DNA from: Betaproteobacteria bacterium
GTDB taxonomy: Bacteria > Pseudomonadota > Gammaproteobacteria > Burkholderiales > Sulfuricellaceae
NCBI GenBank assembly: GCA_021373185.1
Contig: JAJFTF010000024.1
Span: 186,001-250,000 of the forward strand
DNA: 64,000 bases
Direction of reading: 5' to 3'
Part shown: positions 27,489 to 36,328 of the stretch, in pieces
Position numbering within the stretch: position 1 is the stretch's first letter
Layout of the letters: each line of letters opens with the position of its first letter
Made by a program: the position numbers and the translations under genes
The notes under the pieces: model-generated
What the model was told of the DNA's origin: nothing
The model's database searches: none
Seen by the model: only the letters and a program-made list of their open reading frames with translations

Positions 27489-30191
27489 TCAAATCGCTTT
27501 CCCGATATGCCGGCGTAGCGTCTTTTCCGCTTCGACGATGAAATAGATGACCAGCCCGGCCACCACGACCCGCCCCCAGTCGTCCAACCCGATCGGCGCG
27601 CTGGCGAACAGGCGGTTCATCACCGGGGCGTAGGTGAAGAACAGTTGCAGCACGATCATCATGGCCACGCCGCCCCATAACCACAGGTTGGAAAAGAAGC
27701 CGACATGAAACGGCGAGTGGGTCATGGAGCGGCAGTTGAACAGATAGAACAATTCACCCATCACGAACATGTTGACCGCCACGGTGCGCGCCTGCTCCAG
27801 GCTATCGCCGGTTTGCAGCGCCCACATGAACAGGCCGAACGCACCGCCCAGCAGCAGCAGGCTGACCAGCACAATGCGCAACATCAATTCTGCCGACAGG
27901 ATCGGCGCACTGGGATGGCGCGGCGGACGGCGCATCACGTCCTTGTCGATCGGCTCGAACGCCAGCATCAGGCCAAGCACCCCGGCGGTGGTCATGTTGA
28001 TCCACAAAACTTGCAGCGGCGTGATCGGCAGGGTGACGCCGAGAACGATGGCGGCCAGGATGACCAGCCCCTCGCCGAAATTGGTCGGCAGCGTCCAGGT
28101 GATGAACTTGATCAGGTTGTCGAACACGCCGCGCCCCTCTTCCACCGCCGCTTCAATCGAGGCGAAGTTGTCGTCGGTGAGCAGCATGGCGGCGGCCTCC
28201 TTGGCGACCTCGGTGCCGCTGAGCCCCATGGCTATGCCGATGTCCGCCTGCTTCAGGGCGGGCGCATCGTTCACCCCGTCGCCGGTCATCGCCACAATCT
28301 GGCCATCGGCCTGCAAGGCCTCCACCAACCGCAACTTCTGCGCCGGCTCGACGCGGGCGAACACCGTGGTGGTGCGCACTGCGGCACGCAATTCGGCATC
28401 GGACAAGGCATCGATCTGCCTGCCGGTCAGCGGCGGCGCGCCCGCCTCGCTGCGCAGGCCGAGATGCGCCGCGATGGCGGCGGCGGTGATGGCATGGTCG
28501 CCGGTAATCATCTTCACCGCGATGCCGGCGCTATGGCACGCCTTCACTGCCGCCAGCGCCCTCGGCCGGGGCGGGTCGATCATGCCCTGCAAGCCGATCA
28601 GGGTGAGTCCGCCGAGATGGCGATGGTCGAGCGCCTGACCATCTGCCGGCATGCCGCTGGCCAGCGCCAGCACGCGCAGCCCGCGTGCCGCCATGGCATG
28701 GGCATGGGCCTCGATCTCCGCCCGGTCGAGCGCAACTTCATTCCCCGCCAAGTCGAGCATGAAATCGGCACGGTCGAGGATTTTTTCCAGCGCGCCCTTG
28801 AGGTAAACGATTTGGCCGCCGCCCTGTCTTTCGTGCAGCGTGGCCATATACTGGTAACGCGAATCGAAAGGGACTTCATCGCGGCGCGGAAATGCAGCAT
28901 GCAACTCGGCCAATGCCTGCCCGCCCTTTTCCGCCGCCACCAGCAAGGCGCCTTCGGTCGGGTCGCCGGCCACTTCGCGCCGCCCGTCACGTTCGACCAG
29001 CATCGCATCGTTGCATAAAACTCCGGCCATCAGACATTCGCGCAGCGCGCCGTGGATCACCGCCGATTCTCCGCCACGACTGATCTCGCCTTTAGCCGCA
29101 TAGCCGCTGCCGCTGACATGAAAGGTTTCGCCGCCGGCGTAAATCTCCTGCACGGTCATCTGGTTTTCGGTCAACGTGCCGGTCTTGTCGGAGCAGATCA
29201 CTGTCGCACCGCCCAGCGTCTCGACTGCCGGCAAGCGGCGGATGATGGCGCGCCGCTTGGCCATGCGCGATACGCCGATCGCCAGGGTAATGGTAATGGC
29301 CGCCGGCAGGCCTTCGGGGATCGCTCCCACAGCCAGCGCCACCGCCGCCATGAACATTTCCACCGGCGGCTCGCCGCGCCAGATGCCGACCGCGAAGGTA
29401 AACACCGCCAAGCCGAGAATCACATACAGCATCACGGCGCTGAAGCGTTCGATCTTGCGCGTCAACGGCGTGGAAAGATCGGTGGCCTGGGCAATCAGGC
29501 GCGAAATGCGGCCCGTTTCGGTCTGGTCGCCGGTCGCTACCGCCACCCCGGCGCCTTGGCCGCCGGTCACCAGCGTGCCCGCATAAGCCATGTTGGCGCG
29601 CTCCGCCAAAATGGCATCACGCTCAAGGCGGGCAATATGCTTTTGCACCGGCAGCGATTCGCCAGTCAGCATCGACTCGTCGGCCATCAGTTCGCGCGCG
29701 CGAAACAGGCGCAAATCCGCCGGCACCTTGTCGCCCGGCGCAAGCAGCACGATATCCCCCGGCACCAATTCGACAGCCGGCAGCACGTGCTTGACGCCAT
29801 CGCGCAGTACGGTGGTGGCGCTCGCCGCCATCCGCGCCAGCGCCGCAATCGCATCTTCCGCCCTGGATTCCTGAATAAAACCGATGGTCGCGTTGACCAG
29901 CACCACGCCAAAAATCACGCCCGAATCCACCCATTCCTGGAGGAATGCGGTAATCGTGCCGGAAGCGATCAGGACGTAAATCAACGGCTGATGGAATTGC
30001 AGCAGGAAACGCAGCCAGGCCGGCTGGCCTTTTTTCGGCGTGAGCCGGTTGGGGCCGAATGCCGCCAGCCGGCGCCGCGCCTCGTCGGTCATCAACCCTT
30101 GCGCCGGATCGCTGTCGAGCAGATCGGCCACTTCATTGGCCGGCAGATGATGCCAGTGCTTCTCCAGCAGATCGACAATCGGCTCAGTCAT
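27489..30191 (-). CDS. Cation-transporting P-type ATPase (type II, Ca2+/Mn2+-like)
   Basis: 900 aa with the N-terminal cation-ATPase domain. TGES (A domain) is at 176-179, the TM4 ion-binding motif IPEGLP at 291-296 and the phosphorylation site CSDKTGTLTE at 333-342. The P-domain hinge GDGVNDAPALKQ lies near 618-629. TM4 PEGLP is typical of type II pumps (SERCA, Na/K, PMR1) and not of heavy-metal CPx pumps. The N-terminus lacks metal-binding CxxC. The ATG overlaps the mutY stop by four bases (ATGA). The GDT1-family gene next to it favours Ca or Mn as cargo. Confidence 0.9.
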   Translation of the reverse strand: MTEPIVDLLEKHWHHLPANEVADLLDSDPAQGLMTDEARRRLAAFGPNRLTPKKGQPAWLRFLLQFHQPLIYVLIASGTITAFLQEWVDSGVIFGVVLVNATIGFIQESRAEDAIAALARMAASATTVLRDGVKHVLPAVELVPGDIVLLAPGDKVPADLRLFRARELMADESMLTGESLPVQKHIARLERDAILAERANMAYAGTLVTGGQGAGVAVATGDQTETGRISRLIAQATDLSTPLTRKIERFSAVMLYVILGLAVFTFAVGIWRGEPPVEMFMAAVALAVGAIPEGLPAAITITLAIGVSRMAKRRAIIRRLPAVETLGGATVICSDKTGTLTENQMTVQEIYAGGETFHVSGSGYAAKGEISRGGESAVIHGALRECLMAGVLCNDAMLVERDGRREVAGDPTEGALLVAAEKGGQALAELHAAFPRRDEVPFDSRYQYMATLHERQGGGQIVYLKGALEKILDRADFMLDLAGNEVALDRAEIEAHAHAMAARGLRVLALASGMPADGQALDHRHLGGLTLIGLQGMIDPPRPRALAAVKACHSAGIAVKMITGDHAITAAAIAAHLGLRSEAGAPPLTGRQIDALSDAELRAAVRTTTVFARVEPAQKLRLVEALQADGQIVAMTGDGVNDAPALKQADIGIAMGLSGTEVAKEAAAMLLTDDNFASIEAAVEEGRGVFDNLIKFITWTLPTNFGEGLVILAAIVLGVTLPITPLQVLWINMTTAGVLGLMLAFEPIDKDVMRRPPRHPSAPILSAELMLRIVLVSLLLLGGAFGLFMWALQTGDSLEQARTVAVNMFVMGELFYLFNCRSMTHSPFHVGFFSNLWLWGGVAMMIVLQLFFTYAPVMNRLFASAPIGLDDWGRVVVAGLVIYFIVEAEKTLRRHIGKAI

Positions 30192-31213
30192 CGAATCAAC
30201 CCTTTCAATAAATCGCGCACCGGCTTCGGCACGGCGACTTGCAGCGCGTCATGTGGCGAAATCCACGCCCCTCCCGGCTCGCGCATGGCGGCAGGGGCGG
30301 CTGTCAGCTCGAACACCCTGGGTACAATGCGCAGGCGAAAATGGGTAAAGGTGTGCTGCATTTCCGGCAGCGGCATTCCGGCTTTTCCTTCCATGCAAAA
30401 ACGATGCAAGTAATCCTCGTCCGCCACCTCCGCTTCCGGGAAACTCCACATGCCGCCCCAGATGCCGACAGGCGGACGCTTCTCCAGGAACACTTCGCCC
30501 CGATGCAGCAGAATCATCATCGCGATTTCCTTCTGCGGCACCGGTTTGCGCGGCCTGGGTGTGGGCAATTCCGCCACCGTTCCTTGATTGTGAGCCACGC
30601 AGGCGGCAGCGACCGGACAATCGGCACAGACCGGCTTGCGGCTGCACACGGTAGCGCCCAGATCCATCAGCGCCTGAGTATAGATTCCTATACCGCTGTC
30701 CGGCAGCAGGCTTTCGGCTTTTTGCCACAGCCGGTTTTCCACCGCCTTGGCGCCGGGATAACCGGCGATGCCGAAACAACGCGCCAGCACGCGCTTGACG
30801 TTGCCGTCCAGAATCGCTCGGCGCTGGCCGAAGGCGAAGGCCAGAATCGCCGCCGCCGTGGAGCGACCGATTCCCGGCAACGCCACCACCGCTTCGAATT
30901 CATCGGGGAATATTCCGCCATGCTGCGCCATGATTGCCTGCGCGGCACGGTGCAGATTGCGGCCGCGCGCGTAGTAGCCGAGCCCGCTCCAGTGCGCCAG
31001 CACATCGTCCAGCGGCGCGGCGGCAAGCGCGGCGATATCGGGGAAGCGCAGCATAAACTTTTGATAATAAGGGATGACGCTGCCGACCTGGGTCTGCTGC
31101 AGCATGATCTCGGACAGCCATACCGCGTAGGGATCGCGGCTCTGCTGCCAAGGCAGGCCGTGGCGGCCATGGTGCTTCTGCCACTCGATCAGGCGCGAGG
31201 CAAAGTCTCTCAT
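30188..31213 (-). CDS. mutY: A/G-specific adenine glycosylase MutY
   Basis: Removes adenine mispaired with 8-oxoG, 341 aa. The catalytic Glu is in SEIMLQQTQV (Glu35), the helix-hairpin-helix is LPGIGRSTAAAI near 112-123 and the catalytic Asp is in ILDGNVKRVL (Asp136). The [4Fe-4S] ligands are Cys190, 196, 199 and 205, that is C-x5-C-x2-C-x5-C; the first spacing is one residue shorter than the C-x6-C that I know for MutY. The C-terminal NUDIX-like domain (about 225-335) recognises 8-oxoG. It is first in the run with the ATPase, GDT1 and tatD. Confidence 0.94.
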   Translation of the reverse strand: MRDFASRLIEWQKHHGRHGLPWQQSRDPYAVWLSEIMLQQTQVGSVIPYYQKFMLRFPDIAALAAAPLDDVLAHWSGLGYYARGRNLHRAAQAIMAQHGGIFPDEFEAVVALPGIGRSTAAAILAFAFGQRRAILDGNVKRVLARCFGIAGYPGAKAVENRLWQKAESLLPDSGIGIYTQALMDLGATVCSRKPVCADCPVAAACVAHNQGTVAELPTPRPRKPVPQKEIAMMILLHRGEVFLEKRPPVGIWGGMWSFPEAEVADEDYLHRFCMEGKAGMPLPEMQHTFTHFRLRIVPRVFELTAAPAAMREPGGAWISPHDALQVAVPKPVRDLLKGLIR

Positions 31214-31228
31214 CTAAAAAAAACTTTA

Positions 31229-31358
31229 GCCACGGATGAGCACGGATAAACACGGATAAAACACGTGGCTGAAATAATCCCGTTTCCTTCCCGGAAGGTA
31301 AGCGACAAACGCCATGCGACCTTCTGATAATCCGTGAACATCTGTGTTAATCCGTGGT
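31229..31358. repeat. Long inverted-repeat element, class A
   Basis: The left arm starts GCCACGGATGAGCACGGATA and continues with further 10-bp units (31229-31268). The right arm (31327-31358) ends ATCCGTGG. The centre contains a tight hairpin CCTTCC-C-GGAAGG near 31286-31298. It lies between the asmA-like gene and mutY. Confidence 0.85.
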
Positions 31359-31379
31359 TGAAGGCTTTTCCGGGCCAGC

Positions 31380-33590
31380 TTACTTGAACAACCCTTTCAG
31401 GCCGCCCTTCAGTTCATCGCCAAGGCGCGACTTGATTTCTTCTTTCTTCTGCTCGACCTTTTGCTTGGCCGCTTCCGACACCATCGCATTGAAGTCCAGG
31501 CTGTACTTCAGGCCGGCGAACGGCCCGCTGATGCGCACCGGAACGGTCACGCCCTTGAGCGCAGACAATTCCTTGCCACCCTGGCCTTCGAGCGAGGCCA
31601 CCACCGTCGCCTTGGCCAGATAGTCCATCGAACCGTCACCGATATTCACGTCGCCATTGCCGGCCAGGCGCAGCAGCGGCGACTTGGCGGCAAGATCGTC
31701 GTTATGGGCGATGCCGTTATTGATCTTGAAGCTGGCGGTCAGTTCCGAAAAGTCGGTTTTGTCGGCCGCATTGGCAGACTGGGTAGTCGTTCCCTGAGGC
31801 GAGCCGAACTTTGCCTTGGCGTTGCGGATGGCAGCGGCGATGTTGACGCCCTTGACTGCGCCGTCACGCAGGTTGAGCGCGGCGCTGCCCTGCAACGCTT
31901 TTTTCATGGCACTGACGGTCGCGCCTTGGGAGTTCACGTCGAGCATGACGCTGCCGTGCCCGTCCAGCATGTCGACGTTGGCCGCGTCTTTCAGCAGCGG
32001 GCCGACGCTGACGCCGGCCAAGTTCTGTTTCAGCGCCACCCTGGGTGTACCGGCACCGGACAAGGCGACCGAACCGTTCAACGTGCCCTGATAAAGATTC
32101 GCCGAGATCGGCGCGACGTTGAGGCTGCCGTTGCCGGCCTTGAGGTTGAGCTTGAGATTGGAGGACTTGATGTTGGCGACCTTGAGCGTGCCGATGCTGA
32201 GCTGGCCGCTGGCATTGAGGTTTTTCAGGAACGAGAAATCCAGCGGCTTTTCCGGCTGCTTGGCTTTTTCTTCCGGTTTGCTTGGCGGCAGGTAACGGTC
32301 GACGTCGAGTTGCTCGATGGCGACATCGAATGCATAAGCCGGCGCATCAAAGCCGGTCACGCCCAGCTTGGCCTTGAGCTGGCTTTCATCGAGCTTGCCC
32401 GACAGGTCGAGGCGCGCATCCTGCTTGGCAAGATCGAGCCGCGCCGAACCGCCCAGGCTTGCGCTGAGCGCCTTGGGCATGGCAGGGCCGCTCAGGCTGA
32501 AGCTGGCCGCAAGCTTGTCGAGGCTGAACTGCCGGGTCTCCAGATTGCCGGAGAAGGGGCTGGTGAAGCGGCTCTTGATGGCGTTGCCGCCTTGTTCCCC
32601 GTTGACTTCCAGAATGAAGTTGTCGGCGCGGAAATTGTCGCCCTTGCCGACTAAGGCCGGAACGCTCAGCACCAGGTCGAGGTTGCCCTTGGGCTGCACC
32701 AGTTTCGCCACCATGTCGAGCTTGCCGGCGGCACGCTCCGGCCCGATTTCGAAGTTCGGCGCCGCCAGGCGGATATCCACGCTATCCGCACCGCGTTGGC
32801 CGGCCAGGGAAAAAGCGAAGCCTTCCAGGGCGACCGCCTTGGCCGCGCCATCCAGGCTGAAGCTGCCTTTCAGGTTGGAGGCCAGGCCGGAAATGCCGGC
32901 GGCCTCGCCCTTGGTCTCGGCGTCCAGCGCCTTGAATGCGAAGCGCTTGGCGTCGGTATCGAACAGCAGGTCGGTACTCAACGCCACTTGCAGGTTGATC
33001 TTCGGGTTGTCGCCTTGCAGGGTGAATTTCAGTTTGGCCTTGCCGGGCTGATTATTGGCCAGCCGTCCGGTTTCGGCTTCCAGGCCACTGACGGACCAGC
33101 GGCGTTTGCCCATTTGGTCGTCAAAGGTAAAAGCGGCGCGGGAAACGCTGACACCCTCGATATCGAACTTGAACTGCTCCGACTCTTCCTCTTTTTTCAG
33201 CAGATCGTCGATGCTGGTGGTGCCGTCAGGATAGCGCACCAGGTTGGCGCGCAGCCCGTCCACCTTGATCCGATCCACCACCAGTTGCCTGCGCAACAGC
33301 GGCAGCACCGCCAGGGAAACCTTGACGCTGTCGACGGCGGCGAATTCCTTGTTACCGTTGTGCTCGCTCAGGGAAAGTTTGCCGAGATCGGCGCCGATTT
33401 TGGGGAAAAAGGAGAGCTTGATATCGCCATCCAGTTTCAGGGTGCGCTGCTTTTTTTCCTGCACCATCTTCACGATCAGGGGCTTGTAATCGTTGGGATT
33501 GAAGGTGGCGGCAACGTAACCGGCCACGGCAAGGATCAGGACAACGACAGCACTGCCAACCCAAAGGCCGATTTTCAAGAATTTGTTCAT
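31380..33590 (-). CDS. AsmA family protein
   Basis: 736 aa. One N-terminal TM helix (about 6-28, IGLWVGSAVVVLILAVAGYVAA) anchors a long periplasmic beta-rich domain of the AsmA/VPS13-like bridge type. The start FNPNDYKPLIVKMVQEKKQR (30-49) and the later AFTFDDQ block are family hallmarks, as is the C-terminal LRLAGNGDVNIGDGSMDYLA near 660-680. AsmA-like proteins are implicated in phospholipid traffic to the outer membrane. ATG 33590 is the true start; a longer reading would cross the tRNA terminator hairpin. It is monocistronic. Confidence 0.9.
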   Translation of the reverse strand: MNKFLKIGLWVGSAVVVLILAVAGYVAATFNPNDYKPLIVKMVQEKKQRTLKLDGDIKLSFFPKIGADLGKLSLSEHNGNKEFAAVDSVKVSLAVLPLLRRQLVVDRIKVDGLRANLVRYPDGTTSIDDLLKKEEESEQFKFDIEGVSVSRAAFTFDDQMGKRRWSVSGLEAETGRLANNQPGKAKLKFTLQGDNPKINLQVALSTDLLFDTDAKRFAFKALDAETKGEAAGISGLASNLKGSFSLDGAAKAVALEGFAFSLAGQRGADSVDIRLAAPNFEIGPERAAGKLDMVAKLVQPKGNLDLVLSVPALVGKGDNFRADNFILEVNGEQGGNAIKSRFTSPFSGNLETRQFSLDKLAASFSLSGPAMPKALSASLGGSARLDLAKQDARLDLSGKLDESQLKAKLGVTGFDAPAYAFDVAIEQLDVDRYLPPSKPEEKAKQPEKPLDFSFLKNLNASGQLSIGTLKVANIKSSNLKLNLKAGNGSLNVAPISANLYQGTLNGSVALSGAGTPRVALKQNLAGVSVGPLLKDAANVDMLDGHGSVMLDVNSQGATVSAMKKALQGSAALNLRDGAVKGVNIAAAIRNAKAKFGSPQGTTTQSANAADKTDFSELTASFKINNGIAHNDDLAAKSPLLRLAGNGDVNIGDGSMDYLAKATVVASLEGQGGKELSALKGVTVPVRISGPFAGLKYSLDFNAMVSEAAKQKVEQKKEEIKSRLGDELKGGLKGLFK

Positions 33591-33666
33591 GGTCAAAACC
33601 CCTTTATTATTCTTCCGGCAGCACACCCTCGAATTGACATTCCCCAAATCAATATTATAGTCCCGC

Positions 33667-33715
33667 CCAAAATGGAAAAGGCCAGGACTTATAATCCTGG
33701 CCTTTTCCATTTTGG
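33667..33715 (-). terminator. 21-bp perfect hairpin between tRNA-Gly and the asmA-like gene
   Basis: The sequence at 33667-33687 and its exact reverse complement at 33695-33715 flank a 7-nt loop. The inner part AAAAGGCCAGGA / TCCTGGCCTTTT looks like a bidirectional intrinsic terminator. It lies just beyond the 3' end of the tRNA gene and upstream of the asmA-like start, so it probably ends the tRNA transcript. The arm length is unusual. Confidence 0.7.
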
Positions 33716-33731
33716 TGACACTGATAAATTC

Positions 33732-33805
33732 TGGAGCGGGTGAAGGGAATCGAACCCTCGTATGCAGCTTGGGAAGCTACCGTTCTGCCATTAAACTACA
33801 CCCGC
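33732..33805 (-). tRNA. tRNA-Gly (anticodon CCC), CCA encoded
   Basis: The minus strand reads GCGGGTGTAGTTTAATGGCA onward. The acceptor stem GCGGGTG/CACCCGC is followed by T-CCA, so CCA is encoded. The anticodon stem GTAGC/GCTGC encloses the loop TTCCCAA, giving anticodon CCC. The T arm contains the GGTTCGATTCC loop. It resembles E. coli glyU closely. It reads codon GGG. Confidence 0.95.
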
Positions 33806-33815
33806 GTCGCCTCGC

Positions 33816-33845
33816 ATTCTACGATAGTTCACCGGCTCCGAACAA
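33816..33845 (-). promoter_or_regulatory. Candidate promoter of tRNA-Gly
   Basis: On the minus strand, TTGTTC (33840-33845) and TAGAAT (33816-33821) are 18 bp apart. The predicted start is a few bases before the mature tRNA 5' end, with GC-rich bases between, as at stable-RNA promoters. Confidence 0.45.
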
Positions 33846-33875
33846 CAATTGTCTCAACCATCCCCGCTATTTAAA

Positions 33876-33902
33876 GACGCCATTGCCGGTATAATTGGCG
33901 TC
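33876..33902 (+). promoter_or_regulatory. Promoter of the HD-GYP gene with dyad flanking the -10
   Basis: A perfect TATAAT (33890-33895) lies between the arms of an inverted repeat GACGCCA (33876-33882) / TGGCGTC (33896-33902). The -35 is poor. The dyad would be a natural operator. Confidence 0.45.
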
Positions 33903-33926
33903 AGACGATTTTAGGAAACGTTCACC

Positions 33927-35159
33927 ATGGCGAATAAGCTGATCAAGATTAAGGATCTGGTTCCCGGCATGTATGTCGACGAGATCAATTGCAGCCTGAA
34001 GGAGCGCGAGCGCATCGGCGAAACCCGCAATTTCCTGGTGATCAGCAAGAATGAAATCGACCGGCTTGCCGCGCTGGGTATCCAGGAACTCTATATCAAC
34101 CCGGCGAAGGGACTCGATCATTTCGACGAAGACGATGAACGCCGCAAGACCAATCAGGCCATCGCCGAACTGGCGCGCCTGAAAAATATACAAAATGCCC
34201 AAAAACCGAAGGTGCTGGCAGACGAACTGTACGATGCCAGGATGCTCCAGGAAAAAGTCTGCGCGGAACTGGAAAGCGCCATCGGCAGGCTCCGTGCCGG
34301 CAAGAAAATCGATATCGAGCCGGTCTGGCCGCTGCTTGAGGAAATTTACAAGTCGGTCAGCGGCAACAAGGACGCCATTGTCACGGTGTGCCGCAAGAAG
34401 AAAAAAGGCGGCTATGCGCTCGAGCATTCGGTCAGCCACTGCGCACTGATGATGGCTTTCGGCCAGACCCTGGGCATGGACAAGGACGCCGTGCTCGAAC
34501 TGGGACTCGGCGGCCTGTTTCACGATATCGGCAATATTCGGGTGCCCGCTGCGATCATGAACAAGCCGGGGAAACTGACGGCGGAAGAACTGGCCGTCAT
34601 CCGCAAGCACCCTTCATGGGGCGGAGAATTCGTCCAAGGTACGGAAGGTTTCCCGGAAAAGGCGCTGGCAGTGGTGATGGAGCACCACGAACGGCTCGAC
34701 GGAACCGGCTATCCCAATCAGCTAAAAGATCACGAAATTTCCCTGTTCGGCCAGATGGCATCGATCGTCGATGTCTACGATGCGCGCATTTCGATCCGCG
34801 CCTACGGCTCCGCCGCCGATCCCTGCCTGGTCATCCGCCAGCTCTTCGAGGGCGCAGGCAAGCAATTTCACAAGGAACTGGTGCAGCAATTCATCAAGAC
34901 CATCGGGATTTATCCGGTCGGCACCCTGGCGCGATTGGAAAGCAACAAGCTCGGCATCGTCATTCGCCAGACCAAGAGCCTGACCCAGCCGGTGGTGCGC
35001 ATCGTCTTCGACCTGAAGCAGAATTGTTTCATGCCGCCGGAAGACGTCGATCTATCGCGTCCCCGCGCAAAAATGGACAAGGTGATCGGGCACGAAGCAG
35101 CGGAAAAATGGAAAATCGACCCGTTCCGTTTCATCTCCCCGGAACTGGCGCGCCTGTGA
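33927..35159 (+). CDS. HD-GYP domain protein with DUF3391 N-terminus (putative c-di-GMP phosphodiesterase)
   Basis: 410 aa. The N-terminal DUF3391 domain (about 1-110) starts KIKDLVPGMYVDEI. The HD-GYP domain (about 160-340) has the metal-binding HDIGN at 199-203 and the HHERLDGTGYP motif at 253-263, with further His in EHSVSHCA and RKHPSWGG. The usual HDIGK reads HDIGN here, a mild deviation. All listed His/Asp ligands remain, so hydrolysis of c-di-GMP is plausible. There is no membrane segment. The gene is alone and diverges from tRNA-Gly. An AGGA lies about ten bases before the ATG. Confidence 0.9.
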   Translation: MANKLIKIKDLVPGMYVDEINCSLKERERIGETRNFLVISKNEIDRLAALGIQELYINPAKGLDHFDEDDERRKTNQAIAELARLKNIQNAQKPKVLADELYDARMLQEKVCAELESAIGRLRAGKKIDIEPVWPLLEEIYKSVSGNKDAIVTVCRKKKKGGYALEHSVSHCALMMAFGQTLGMDKDAVLELGLGGLFHDIGNIRVPAAIMNKPGKLTAEELAVIRKHPSWGGEFVQGTEGFPEKALAVVMEHHERLDGTGYPNQLKDHEISLFGQMASIVDVYDARISIRAYGSAADPCLVIRQLFEGAGKQFHKELVQQFIKTIGIYPVGTLARLESNKLGIVIRQTKSLTQPVVRIVFDLKQNCFMPPEDVDLSRPRAKMDKVIGHEAAEKWKIDPFRFISPELARL

Positions 35160-35182
35160 AATACCGGCCATCGGCATAGCCG

Positions 35183-35214
35183 TTTTACCATTGAACGATA
35201 GCCACATGGTAAAA
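35183..35214. repeat. Inverted repeat upstream of thiS
   Basis: TTTTACCAT (35183-35191) and ATGGTAAAA (35206-35214) are perfect 9-bp arms with a 14-nt loop, between the HD-GYP stop and thiS. It may be a terminator for the HD-GYP gene or an operator for thiS. No TPP riboswitch sequence is seen here. Confidence 0.55.
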
Positions 35215-35251
35215 TGCACTCCTGTTTTATTTTTCGATAGTGTTGAAGGCA

Positions 35252-35452
35252 ATGCAACTGACAGTCAACGGCACAACCCATAGCTTCGAACAAGACCCGA
35301 GCCTTTCCCGGCTGCTGGAACACCTGAACCTGACCGGCAAGCGCCTGGCAGTGGAACGCAACGGCGAGATCGTGCCGCGCAGCCAGTTCGACGCGACGCA
35401 GCTTGCGGACGGGGACAAGCTGGAAATCGTCGTCGCGGTTGGCGGCGGGTAA
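35252..35452 (+). CDS. thiS: Sulfur carrier protein ThiS
   Basis: 66 aa ubiquitin-fold carrier that brings sulfur as a C-terminal thiocarboxylate to thiazole synthase. It ends in the required Gly-Gly (VAVGGG). The central EIVPRSQFDATQLADGDKLEI block is typical. ATG 35252 has a GAAGG ribosome site; an upstream GTG at 35240 would add four residues. It is followed by thiG after a repeat-filled 86-bp gap; thiF and thiO are not adjacent. Confidence 0.93.
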   Translation: MQLTVNGTTHSFEQDPSLSRLLEHLNLTGKRLAVERNGEIVPRSQFDATQLADGDKLEIVVAVGGG

Positions 35453-35455
35453 ATT

Positions 35456-35524
35456 CGTGAGGCGTTAGGCGTGAGGAGCGAGGCGAGTGCCTTGGCTCCT
35501 CACCCCTCACTCTTCACCCCTCAC
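35456..35524. repeat. Inverted-repeat element, class D (GTGAGGC 7-bp units)
   Basis: The left arm CGTGAGGCGTTAGGCGTGAG (35456-35483) is built of 7-bp units. The right arm (about 35494-35524) is the inverse, with CCCCTCAC-type units. Same design as classes A-C but unrelated sequence. It lies between thiS and thiG. Confidence 0.75.
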
Positions 35525-35538
35525 TGGTATTTAAAGAC

Positions 35539-36318
35539 ATGGACGAACTCATTATCGCCGGCAAGGCCTATGCCTCGCGCCTGCTGGTCGGCACCGGCAA
35601 ATACAAGGATTTCGATGAAACCCGCCGCGCCGTCGAGGAAAGCGGCGCACAGATCGTGACGGTGGCGATCCGCCGCACCAACATCGGCCAGAACGCCGGC
35701 GAACCGAGCCTACTCGACGCCGTGCCGCCTTCCCAATACACTTACTTGCCCAATACCGCCGGCTGCTACAGCGCCGATGACGCGATCCGCACCCTGCGCC
35801 TGGCGCGCGAACTGCTGGATGGCCACGACCTGGTCAAGCTGGAAGTGCTGGGCGACCCGAAGACGCTCTACCCGAACATGGTGGAAACCCTGAAAGCCGC
35901 CGAGGTGCTGGTCAAGGACGGCTTCAAGGTGATGGTCTACACTTCGGACGATCCGATCATCGCCAAACAACTGGAAGAAATCGGCTGCGTCGCGGTGATG
36001 CCGCTGGCCTCGCTGATCGGCTCGGGCATGGGCATCCTCAACCCGTGGAACCTGCAAATCATCATCGACAACGCCAAGGTGCCGGTGATCGTCGATGCCG
36101 GCGTTGGCACCGCTTCCGATGCCGCGATTGCGATGGAGCTGGGCTGCGACGGCGTGCTGATGAACACCGCCATCGCCGGCGCGCGAAATCCGGTGCTGAT
36201 GGCCTCGGCGATGAAAAAAGCGGTGCAGGCCGGGCGCGAGGCTTTCCTCGCCGGTCGCATGCCGAAGAAGCTTTATTCCGCCAGCCCGAGTTCGCCGACT
36301 ACTGGCTTGATTTCCTGA
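35539..36318 (+). CDS. thiG: Thiazole synthase ThiG
   Basis: Makes the thiazole phosphate of thiamine from deoxyxylulose-5-P, dehydroglycine and ThiS thiocarboxylate, 259 aa. A TIM barrel with the Schiff-base Lys in [15 protein letters not shown] (near 94-108). The phosphate-binding segments [19 protein letters not shown] near 154-172 and [12 protein letters not shown] near 187-198 are complete. The gene follows thiS; the insertion of a repeat between the two suggests that coupling is loose. No riboswitch was found upstream. Confidence 0.96.
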   Translation: MDELIIAGKAYASRLLVGTGKYKDFDETRRAVEESGAQIVTVAIRRTNIGQNAGEPSLLDAVPPSQYTYLPNTAGCYSADDAIRTLRLARELLDGHDLVKLEVLGDPKTLYPNMVETLKAAEVLVKDGFKVMVYTSDDPIIAKQLEEIGCVAVMPLASLIGSGMGILNPWNLQIIIDNAKVPVIVDAGVGTASDAAIAMELGCDGVLMNTAIAGARNPVLMASAMKKAVQAGREAFLAGRMPKKLYSASPSSPTTGLIS

Positions 36319-36328
36319 AACATTTTTT

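Noticed and set aside
29052..30413. Long plus-strand frame opposite the P-type ATPase and mutY
   Set aside because: It lies antisense to two well-supported genes and has no family features.
35160..35251. TPP riboswitch upstream of thiS
   Set aside because: None of the conserved THI-box sequences (such as CTGAGA) is present.
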